From Actinomycetes bacterium (lineage in GTDB: Bacteria; Actinomycetota; Actinomycetes; Propionibacteriales; Propionibacteriaceae), in NCBI GenBank assembly GCA_023387135.1, contig JAEWIK010000085.1, positions 1-6,576 on the forward strand: a stretch of 6,576 bases of DNA, read 5' to 3'. The notes beneath the pieces are model-generated. The model searched no databases and was not told the DNA's origin. It saw only the letters and a program-made list of their open reading frames with translations. Within the stretch, counting starts at the first letter, position 1. Each line of letters opens with the position of its first letter. The translations under genes were made by a program, and so were the position numbers. Shown here in pieces: positions 1 through 5,097 of the stretch.

Positions 1-509
1 GTGTCGGCGATCACCGCCGCGGGCGCCGGGCACGCCCTCGTGATCTTGAAGCCGTCGCGCGCTATCGAGGCGCCGAACGCCGCGTAGCCGTCCACGGAGG
101 CGGCCGTGCAGACGACGAGGTACTGCCGCCCGAGTTCTCCCGAGGCGAGCTTCACGAGGTCGTTCAGCGTGCCCGCGGCGATCGTGCAGCACACGGCGTC
201 CGGGTACCCCGCGAGCAACTCGCGCACGATGGTGACGTTGTCGTAGTCGCCGTGCAGGGTGGGAGTGCCCGGGAAGACGTACGGCTCGCGGGCGAACGGG
301 ACGCCGGCGGCGCGCAGCCCGGCCACGACCTCGCCTCCGGCGACGCGATAGGTGTTCTCATCGGCCACGACCAGCACCTCGGAGCCGGGGAAGCACTCGG
401 CGAACACGGCGCCTGCCTGCTCGACCACTCCCGGGCCGAAACGAAGGGCGCGGGTCTCCCCCGCCGCTTCCACGGCTCGCATCAATCGCTGGTGGTCTTC
501 GGTCTGCAT
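1..509 (-). CDS. AraM / sn-glycerol-1-phosphate dehydrogenase-like protein, N-terminal part
   Basis: This is the first 169 residues of a gene that runs off the left edge; it starts with the ATG at 509. The protein resembles the AraM / glycerol-1-phosphate dehydrogenase branch of the iron-containing alcohol dehydrogenase / dehydroquinate synthase fold, which uses NAD(P)H and a metal ion to interconvert keto and alcohol forms of small phosphorylated substrates. Seen: a Rossmann-like 'EVLVVADENTYRVAG' (44-58), the nucleotide-binding segment 'AAGTLNDLVKLAS' (111-123, matching GxGTxxD but with Ala for the first Gly), 'CTAASVDGYAAFGAS' (134-148), which matches the family's TAASMDGYTS stretch and carries the expected metal-ligand Asp (D140), and 'PAAVIAD' (163-169). 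The C-terminal half with the expected histidine ligands is off-window. An AGGTGAG Shine-Dalgarno lies about 9 nt upstream. It lies 100 nt downstream of the LacI-family gene on the same strand. B. subtilis araM sits in a sugar-transport operon in a similar way. The family call is good; the substrate is unknown. Confidence 0.82.
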   Translation of the reverse strand, partial: MQTEDHQRLMRAVEAAGETRALRFGPGVVEQAGAVFAECFPGSEVLVVADENTYRVAGGEVVAGLRAAGVPFAREPYVFPGTPTLHGDYDNVTIVRELLAGYPDAVCCTIAAGTLNDLVKLASGELGRQYLVVCTAASVDGYAAFGASIARDGFKITRACPAPAAVIAD

Positions 510-540
510 CGCCCTACTCACCTGTCTCGTCCTTCACTGC

Positions 541-555
541 GGTCTGTTCCAGACC
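541..555. repeat. Short perfect inverted repeat upstream of the AraM-like gene
   Basis: The arms ggtctg and cagacc are perfectly complementary around a 3-nt centre (ttc). The element sits in the 100-nt gap between the LacI-family stop (610) and the AraM-like start (509), about 32-46 nt upstream of that start. No T-run follows on the minus strand, so it does not look like an intrinsic terminator. Its position would suit an operator, but it lacks the central CG typical of LacI-family operators, and such a short palindrome can occur by chance. No convincing -35/-10 pair was recognised in the gap. Confidence 0.35.
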
Positions 556-609
556 CTTCACGAACACGTCCGCGCGGGCTCCACCACGAGGGCAGGCCGC
601 GTGCCGGGC

Positions 610-1635
610 TCACTCGCGTCCGGGAGGCGGGGCGGTGGAACCCCGCACGACCAGCTCGGTCGCCAACTCGATCTGCTGGTGTTCGGCGTCGGCGGGCTGG
701 GTCACGATCCGGGCGGCCATCCTCGCCATCTCCCGGATGGGCTGCCGGATCGTCGACAGCGCGGGCCAGATCAACTGCGCGATCGGCAGGTCGTCGAAGC
801 CGAGCACCGAGAGATCCTGCGGGATCCTGAGCCCCAGCTCGCCGGCCGCCTGGTACACGCCGGCGGCCTGCTGGTCGGCACCCGCGAAGATGGCGGTGGG
901 CCGGTCGGGCAGGCTGAGCAACTCCAGCCCCAGCTCGCGTCCGGCTTCGGGATGGAAGGTCCCCCACTTCACGAACTCCGGCCGGTACTCGACGCCCGCC
1001 ATCTCGAGCGCGAACCGGAACCCCGACAACCTGGCGCGCGCGCACAGTTGCTGTTCGGGGCCGGTGATGGCGGCGATCGACGTGTGGCCCAGATCGATCA
1101 GATGCTGTGCGGCGGCGACGCCGCCCGCCCAGTTCTGCGCTCCGACATAGGCGACATCCAGTCCCGGCTCCCGCGCGGGGTCGACCACGACGAAGGGAAT
1201 CCTGCGACTGCGGAGCCTGCGCATGTCGACGTCCGAGATCGACGAGAACAGCAGGATGACGCCCATCGGCCGCCGCCGGCTGACCTGTTCGGCCCAGCCG
1301 CGTTCCGGATCGAGCAGGTCGTGGGACTTGGTGAGCATGATCGTGCAGTCCATCTCACGCGCGACCTCGTCGATCCCCTGCAGCGCCTCGAGGATCCACT
1401 CGGTGCTCAGCTCGTAGAACACCACCTCGATGACCCGGGAGGCGTCGGGGGCAGCCCGCGGGATGTATCCGGACGCTGCCAGCTTCTCCTCCACCACGCG
1501 TCGCGTCTGTTCGGAGACCCCCGCGCGCCCGTTCAGCACCTTCGAGACCGTCGACGCCGAGACCCGCGCCTGTTTGGCGATCGCGTCCAGCGTCACACGA
1601 CGGGAGTTGGCGTTCAGGTCAGTCGAGCTCGACAT
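610..1635 (-). CDS. LacI-family transcriptional regulator (sugar-responsive)
   Basis: This 341-residue protein has the usual LacI-family length and layout. An N-terminal helix-turn-helix (about 14-57, 'VTLDAIAKQARVSASTVS' then 'KVLNGRAGVSEQTRRVV') is followed by a periplasmic-binding-protein-like effector domain from about 68. Recognisable effector-domain segments are 'VGAQNWAGGVAAAQHLIDLG' (164-183), 'AITGPEQQLCARARLSGF' (189-206), 'TAIFAGADQQAAGVYQAAGE' (247-266), 'LSVLGFDDLP' (275-284) and 'LSTIRQPIREMA' (293-304). The start is the ATG at 1635, with AAGGGA 7 nt upstream. The linker after 'SGYIP' (55-59) is short, contains a proline (AAPDASR) and lacks the usual ARxL hinge-helix motif. As I recall, this is also true of a group of actinobacterial LacI proteins. 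Family knowledge predicts a dimer that binds an operator and is released by a sugar ligand, probably the locus substrate or a metabolite. It is co-oriented with the catabolic and transport genes but separated from the oxidoreductase by a 137-nt gap with a GC-rich hairpin, so it may have its own promoter. Confidence 0.95.
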   Translation of the reverse strand: MSSSTDLNANSRRVTLDAIAKQARVSASTVSKVLNGRAGVSEQTRRVVEEKLAASGYIPRAAPDASRVIEVVFYELSTEWILEALQGIDEVAREMDCTIMLTKSHDLLDPERGWAEQVSRRRPMGVILLFSSISDVDMRRLRSRRIPFVVVDPAREPGLDVAYVGAQNWAGGVAAAQHLIDLGHTSIAAITGPEQQLCARARLSGFRFALEMAGVEYRPEFVKWGTFHPEAGRELGLELLSLPDRPTAIFAGADQQAAGVYQAAGELGLRIPQDLSVLGFDDLPIAQLIWPALSTIRQPIREMARMAARIVTQPADAEHQQIELATELVVRGSTAPPPGRE

Positions 1636-1684
1636 GTGGCAATCCCTTGATCTCGGACGACCGGCGGGCGGGCGTTCCCCGTCC

Positions 1685-1710
1685 GTCGAAGAAAAGAACT
1701 TCGCTTCGAC
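1685..1710. promoter_or_regulatory. Inverted repeat upstream of the LacI-family gene (possible operator)
   Basis: The 7-bp arms gtcgaag (1685-1691) and cttcgac (1704-1710) are perfectly complementary across a 12-nt centre. A second copy of cttcg (1699-1703) allows an alternative 5-bp pairing with 1687-1691. The element lies about 50-75 nt upstream of the regulator's ATG, in the only A/T-richer patch (aaaagaa) of this gap. That is a plausible place for a promoter and an autoregulatory operator. On the minus strand it also supplies a loose T-rich tract (TTCTTTTCTTC) downstream of the 1712-1748 hairpin. The function is inferred from position only. Confidence 0.35.
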
Positions 1711-1711
1711 T

Positions 1712-1748
1712 CCTGCCGCCGACGCCCGCGGGCGCCGGCGCCGGCAGG
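1712..1748 (-). terminator. GC-rich hairpin after the oxidoreductase gene (terminator-like)
   Basis: Outer arms cctgccg (1712-1718) and cggcagg (1742-1748) are complementary and enclose further self-complementary blocks: gcccgcgggc (1724-1733) and gccggcgccggc (1734-1745). The structure begins about 24 nt after the oxidoreductase stop codon (1775-1773). On the transcribed strand a T-rich but interrupted tract (TTCTTTTCTTC) comes about 15 nt after the stem instead of directly after it. It could act as a weak terminator, an RNA-stabilising end or a pause site before the regulator gene. It is not a textbook intrinsic terminator. Confidence 0.4.
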
Positions 1749-1772
1749 GCCCGCAGGACGACTCGTTCGTCG

Positions 1773-2804
1773 CTACTCACCGGGGAAGCTCACCCCCAGC
1801 AGGGCGCGTGCGGCATCGAGTTGCACCATGATGGCGACAGACTCGTCCAGGCTCATCACCTGTGACTCGGTGGCCCCCTCCGCGACGAGCGTCGCGAAAT
1901 GCGCGATCTCGTGACACAGGGCACCCTGCGACGGGTCGGGGGCGGGTACGTACTCCAACCTCGTGCCCGACGAGTCGCTGAACGTGACCGGCGACGGCCG
2001 GTAGAACTCCGACGGCAGGTCCAGGCGCCCCGACGAGCCGCAGATGCTGGCCGCGGCCGACGACGCCGTGACCATGGACGACGTGAGGACGGCGAGGGCC
2101 CCCGGATGACGGGCGAAGTCGCTCAACGTGACGACCTCCTGGGCGTCGAGCCCGTTGCCGGTCAGCGAACCCACGGCGGAGATGCCGCGCGGCTCGCCGA
2201 GCGCGAGGTTCGCGAAGGCGAACCCGTAGACGCCGATGTCGAGCAACGCTCCACCGGCGGCCGCCGGGTCGTAGAGGCGTCCCGTGGTGGGCACCTTGTG
2301 ACAGTGGTCGCACATCACGAGGCGAAGCTCGCCCAGTGCCCCGGCGTCGAGGACCTGCCGGATCACGTCGGTGCCGGGAAGGAACCTGGACCACATCGCT
2401 TCCATCAGCGTGACCCCTGCGGCGCGGGCGGCCGACACCATCTGGCGTGCCTCGCCGGCGTTGCGTGCGAAAGGCTTCTCGACCAGGACGTGCTTGCCCG
2501 CCTCGATCGCGAGCAGCGTCAGGCCCAGGTGCGCGTGGGCGGGGACGGCGACGTAGACGGCGTCGACCTCGGGGTCTGCCAGCACCTGCTCGTAGTCCCC
2601 GTACGCCCTGGGGATGTCGTGGCGCTCGGCGAAGCCCGTCGCTCGCTCGCGCGATCTCGACCCCACCGCGACCAGCCGCTGGCTCGTCCCGGCGCGCAGC
2701 GCTGACGCGAAGGTGTCGGCGATCCCTCCGGGACCGAGGATTCCCCAGCCCAGGCTGCCGGCCCGGGTCGGGTCGGGGACGCGTGGCGCGGGCAGTGTCT
2801 TCAT
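1773..2804 (-). CDS. Gfo/Idh/MocA-family NAD(P)-dependent oxidoreductase (dihydrodiol dehydrogenase-like branch)
   Basis: A 343-residue protein when started at the ATG at 2804 (MKTLPAPRV...). The Rossmann strand and nucleotide loop 'LGWGILGPGGIADTF' (18-32) begin soon after. Other family marks are 'VDAVYVAVPAHAH' (80-92), the 'VLVEKPFARN' EKP motif (106-115), 'MEAMWSRFLP' (134-143) and 'GGALLDIGVYGFAFANLALG' (184-203), where Asp189 and Tyr193 occupy the usual D-x-G-x-H/Y position. MEAMWSRFLP with DIGVY points to the branch holding dimeric dihydrodiol dehydrogenase, NADP-xylose dehydrogenase and similar sugar dehydrogenases. Such enzymes oxidise a sugar or polyol hydroxyl, or reduce the ketone. 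The same frame is open back to an ATG at 2912, but those 36 extra residues are Gly/Ser/Arg-rich and unlike the family, so the shorter start is preferred; a GGGAG lies 10 nt before it. No signal peptide is seen, so it is probably cytoplasmic. Beside a DUF1080 gene, a role in making or consuming a keto-sugar is plausible; the substrate is not determined. Confidence 0.92.
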   Translation of the reverse strand: MKTLPAPRVPDPTRAGSLGWGILGPGGIADTFASALRAGTSQRLVAVGSRSRERATGFAERHDIPRAYGDYEQVLADPEVDAVYVAVPAHAHLGLTLLAIEAGKHVLVEKPFARNAGEARQMVSAARAAGVTLMEAMWSRFLPGTDVIRQVLDAGALGELRLVMCDHCHKVPTTGRLYDPAAAGGALLDIGVYGFAFANLALGEPRGISAVGSLTGNGLDAQEVVTLSDFARHPGALAVLTSSMVTASSAAASICGSSGRLDLPSEFYRPSPVTFSDSSGTRLEYVPAPDPSQGALCHEIAHFATLVAEGATESQVMSLDESVAIMVQLDAARALLGVSFPGE

Positions 2805-2960
2805 GGAGTCGCCGCTCCCGTCACTCCGAGCCGAGCCCGCGGGAGAGCCGGTGCCGTCGACGCGACCATGCGACAGGCAGTCACGGCGCCACGTCGCCGG
2901 GCCTGCCCGCATGCACTCGCTGCGTTCACCTGCTCATCCTCTCCCACGCTTCCGCTCCGG

Positions 2961-2976
2961 TCAGGCACTCGCCTGA
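2961..2976. repeat. Short perfect hairpin after the VOC gene
   Basis: Arms tcaggc (2961-2966) and gcctga (2971-2976) pair perfectly around a 4-nt loop, starting 10 nt after the VOC stop codon (2989-2987). There is no T-run on the minus strand after it, so it is a poor terminator candidate. It marks the start of the 182-nt gap before the oxidoreductase gene, which otherwise holds scattered GC-rich self-complementary words (for example cccgcggg at 2836-2843) and no promoter that I can recognise. Confidence 0.35.
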
Positions 2977-2986
2977 GCTCGTGCCC

Positions 2987-3451
2987 CTACAGCTCTTTGG
3001 TCTCCACCAGCAGGCCGAGCGCCGCCATGGTGTCGAAGTAGGCGTAGCGCTCGAAACCCTTGTCCTCGATCCAGGTCGCGTCGTAGCCGAGGGCTTTCAT
3101 CGCGGCCATGCCGGCCTCGAAGCCGTCCTCGACGTGGACGGCCATCCACATGACCGACTGGCCGTGGTCCCGGAGGTGGTCGTACCAAGGATTCGCGGGG
3201 TGCTCGGGCGGCTGGATCAGTTCGATCCAGAAGTTCTCGGTGTGCACGTTGGCGACGGTGAGGGTCACTCCCTCGTCGAGCGGCTGGCCGCGGTAGTGCC
3301 ACGAGCGCTCCCGGCTCACTGCCGGCTCGGGCTCGGGGACGTCTGCCGGTTCGGCGAGCGGGAACACCTCGGCGAAGCGCCTCGCCGTTCCTGCGGCGTC
3401 AGGCGTGACGATGCCGATCTTGATCACCCGGCCATTGCTCAGCGCGGCCAT
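2987..3451 (-). CDS. VOC-superfamily (glyoxalase-fold) protein, function unknown
   Basis: A 154-residue protein with the βαβββ module pair of the vicinal-oxygen-chelate fold and a methylmalonyl-CoA-epimerase-like pattern. Strand 1 is 'VIKIGIVTPDAAGTARRFAE' (9-28), then 'NFWIELIQPPEHPANPWYDH' (73-92), 'WMAVHVEDGFEAGMAAMKAL' (102-121) and 'MAALGLLVETKEL' (142-154). In the family four residues (usually His, Glu, His, Glu) hold a metal ion. Here Glu77 and Glu150 align, but the first His is Lys11 and the third ligand position is Met101/Trp102, so canonical metal binding is doubtful. The start is fixed by context: ATG at 3451 is 1 nt after the DUF1080 stop, with GAGGAG (3464-3459) 7 nt upstream inside that gene. 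An upstream in-frame ATG (3535) would add 28 low-complexity residues overlapping DUF1080 and is rejected. The tight coupling suggests a shared pathway, perhaps isomerisation or epimerisation of a keto-sugar product (inference). Confidence 0.88.
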   Translation of the reverse strand: MAALSNGRVIKIGIVTPDAAGTARRFAEVFPLAEPADVPEPEPAVSRERSWHYRGQPLDEGVTLTVANVHTENFWIELIQPPEHPANPWYDHLRDHGQSVMWMAVHVEDGFEAGMAAMKALGYDATWIEDKGFERYAYFDTMAALGLLVETKEL

Positions 3452-3452
3452 G

Positions 3453-4262
3453 CTAGAGCTCCTCGATCCTGATGTTCCGCCAGCGGGAGACGGCACCGGG
3501 GGCCCATCTCGCCTCGCCCATTCCGGGCCATTCATTGTCGTGCACCTCGAGCGCGATATGCCCCTTCACCCCGAGCAGGCCCAGCGTGGCCTCCGGGTCC
3601 CAGTGCGGGAACGACATCTCCTCGGTGTCGAGTTCGTACGCCTTCACCCCGTTGATCCAGGAGGTCAGCCGGGGCAGCCTGCCCACGCAGCGCACGCGGA
3701 TCTCGTTCCAGTCGCCGAAGCGCCAGACCTTGAGGAACTCCTCGGGATCGATGTGGTACGCGAGCTGGCGCACGTTCGCCTCATCGACGGGTTCGAGCGT
3801 CGTCTCGGGCGTCTCGATCCTGAGCGCGACAGGTTCCCCGTCCGCGTCCCTGGCGACGTCGAGGTTGAAGGCCGACGCGTGGAACGCGCCGATCCCGTTG
3901 CCGTAGAAGCCGCCGATCGAGCCGGACTTCCGGTGATCGATGAGCACCTGGTAGCCCTGCGATCCCCGCTCGGTGCAGCGCATGACCACACCGGTGTCGG
4001 CGGGCCAGTCGGGACGCACCTCGAACGTCAGCTCGAAGTCTCCGAACTCCTCGTCGGTCATGAGGTAGCCGCCGAAGCCCTGCCGCTCCTGGCCACCGAC
4101 TATCACCCCGTCGACGACCTCCCACGACCCCTTGGTCAACATCGCCTGGTCGATGGCGGGCTGCCCGTCGGGGTGCGGACCGCCCGGCCACAGCGGCGTC
4201 GAGAGACGCGAAGCCGCGTGCCAGCCCGACAGCGTGCTTCCGTCGAACAACTGTCTGGTCAT
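3453..4262 (-). CDS. DUF1080 (3-keto-disaccharide hydrolase / keto-glycoside lyase family) protein, probably cytoplasmic
   Basis: A 269-residue single-domain protein with the concanavalin-like β-sandwich pattern of DUF1080. Landmarks are the N-terminal 'LFDGSTLSGWHA' (5-16), 'WEVVDGVIVGG' (47-57), 'FGDFELTFEVRPDWPADTGV' (73-92, matching the family's DFEL...NSGv), 'GYQVLIDHRKSGSIGGFYGN' (103-122), 'GDWNEIRVRC' (183-192), 'SWINGVKAYEL' (201-211), and the closing 'GHIALEVHDN' (234-243) and 'SRWRNIRIEEL' (259-269). Characterised family members hydrolyse, or cleave by elimination, glycosides previously oxidised at C3. Unlike many members it has no signal peptide: the domain begins at residue 4 or 5, implying action inside the cell. 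About 25 residues (20-45, Pro/Gly-rich) are inserted between the first two conserved blocks. The ATG at 4262 has AAAGGA about 10 nt upstream and lies 43 nt after the second permease gene. Family assignment is firm; the reaction here is inferred. Confidence 0.9.
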   Translation of the reverse strand: MTRQLFDGSTLSGWHAASRLSTPLWPGGPHPDGQPAIDQAMLTKGSWEVVDGVIVGGQERQGFGGYLMTDEEFGDFELTFEVRPDWPADTGVVMRCTERGSQGYQVLIDHRKSGSIGGFYGNGIGAFHASAFNLDVARDADGEPVALRIETPETTLEPVDEANVRQLAYHIDPEEFLKVWRFGDWNEIRVRCVGRLPRLTSWINGVKAYELDTEEMSFPHWDPEATLGLLGVKGHIALEVHDNEWPGMGEARWAPGAVSRWRNIRIEEL

Positions 4263-4305
4263 GATCGTCAGGTCCTTTCCGAGGTGCCTTCTGGTGGAGT
4301 GGTGA

Positions 4306-5094
4306 TCACTTCAGCGCGCCTGCCGTGAGACCGCGCTCGAAGAGCTTCTGCAGCGAGACGTACGCGATGACCACGGGGATCGCGATGAGCACCGCGGACG
4401 CGAGGACCTTCGTCTGATCGTTGGAGAACTGCCCGATGAAGAACTGGGGAACCTGCGTGACGGTCTGGGTGGCGGACGACTGCAGGAAGGTGAGCGGAAG
4501 CAGGTAGTCGTTCCACGCGCCGATGAAGGTGAAGACCACCACGGCGGCGGCGACAGGCCGGGTCAGCGGGAGGACGATGTGCCAGAAGCACTTCCAGGTC
4601 GAGGCGCCGTCGATCCTCGCCGCCGCGAACAGGTCGTCGTGGAGGCCGTCGATGTAGCTGCGCGTGAGCAACACGGCGAACGGGATCTGCAGGGCAGCCA
4701 GCGGCAGGATGACCGCCCAGTAGGTGTCGTAGATGCCAAGGCTCACCGCGGTGCTGAACAGCGGCGTCAACATCACGACCTCGGGCAGCGTGAGCACCGC
4801 CAGCAGCAGCCAGAAGTACACCTCCTTGGCGCGCACCCTGAGCTTCGAGAACCCGAAGGCCGCGAGCATGGTGCAGGCATAGACGATCGCGACGGTGCAG
4901 ACGACGATGATGATGCTGTTGCGGAAGAAGTTGAAGAAGTCGGGCACCTGCAGCACCGCCTGGTAGTTCGCCCAGCCCTGTCCCGCCAGCGATCCCTGGA
5001 CCATCACGACGAGCGGGAACAGGAAGGGGATCACCATGACGGTGATCACCACCTGCAGCACCACGCGCGACAACCTGCTGTGAGATTCGAACAT
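4306..5094 (-). CDS. Carbohydrate ABC transporter permease, MalG-like
   Basis: A 262-residue inner-membrane protein of the MalG type (binding-protein-dependent transport inner membrane component, CUT1 class). Hydrophobic segments lie near 11-33, 58-82, 91-112, 123-145, 180-200 and 230-248, giving six spans. The EAA loop that docks on the ATPase is 'FAAARIDGASTWKCFWHIVL' (156-175). The C-terminus 'FERGLTAGALK' (252-262) closely matches the RGLTAGA(V/L)K end of MalG-type permeases, so the gene appears complete. The ATG at 5094 is 3 nt after the stop of the MalF-like gene, and its Shine-Dalgarno (GAGAGGA) lies inside the upstream coding sequence, so the two permeases are probably translationally coupled. 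It forms the heterodimeric sugar channel with the upstream permease; substrate identity cannot be read from the sequence. Confidence 0.96.
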   Translation of the reverse strand: MFESHSRLSRVVLQVVITVMVIPFLFPLVVMVQGSLAGQGWANYQAVLQVPDFFNFFRNSIIIVVCTVAIVYACTMLAAFGFSKLRVRAKEVYFWLLLAVLTLPEVVMLTPLFSTAVSLGIYDTYWAVILPLAALQIPFAVLLTRSYIDGLHDDLFAAARIDGASTWKCFWHIVLPLTRPVAAAVVVFTFIGAWNDYLLPLTFLQSSATQTVTQVPQFFIGQFSNDQTKVLASAVLIAIPVVIAYVSLQKLFERGLTAGALK

Positions 5095-5097
5095 GAT

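Noticed and set aside
352..1650. Long plus-strand open frame (432 codons) opposite the AraM-like and LacI-family genes
   Set aside because: It is antisense to two genes with clear family motifs. Its product is rich in Arg, His, Asp and Gly with no recognisable domain, as expected from the complement of GC-biased codons.
1724..1745. GC-only palindromes as recombination or attachment sites
   Set aside because: No integrase, transposase or flanking duplication is present. The blocks are better explained as part of the 1712-1748 hairpin and the high GC content.
2805..2912. Longer oxidoreductase start at 2912
   Set aside because: The 36 added residues are Gly/Ser/Arg-rich and precede a normal family N-terminus. 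It cannot be fully excluded, but the 2804 start fits the family length.
1899..3472. Plus-strand open frames opposite the oxidoreductase and VOC genes (1899-2705 and 2447-3472)
   Set aside because: They are Arg/Gly/Pro-rich, overlap real genes, and show no domain pattern.
3452..3535. Longer VOC start at 3535
   Set aside because: It would add 28 low-complexity residues overlapping the DUF1080 3' end. The ATG at 3451 has an ideal Shine-Dalgarno and begins right before the first β-strand.
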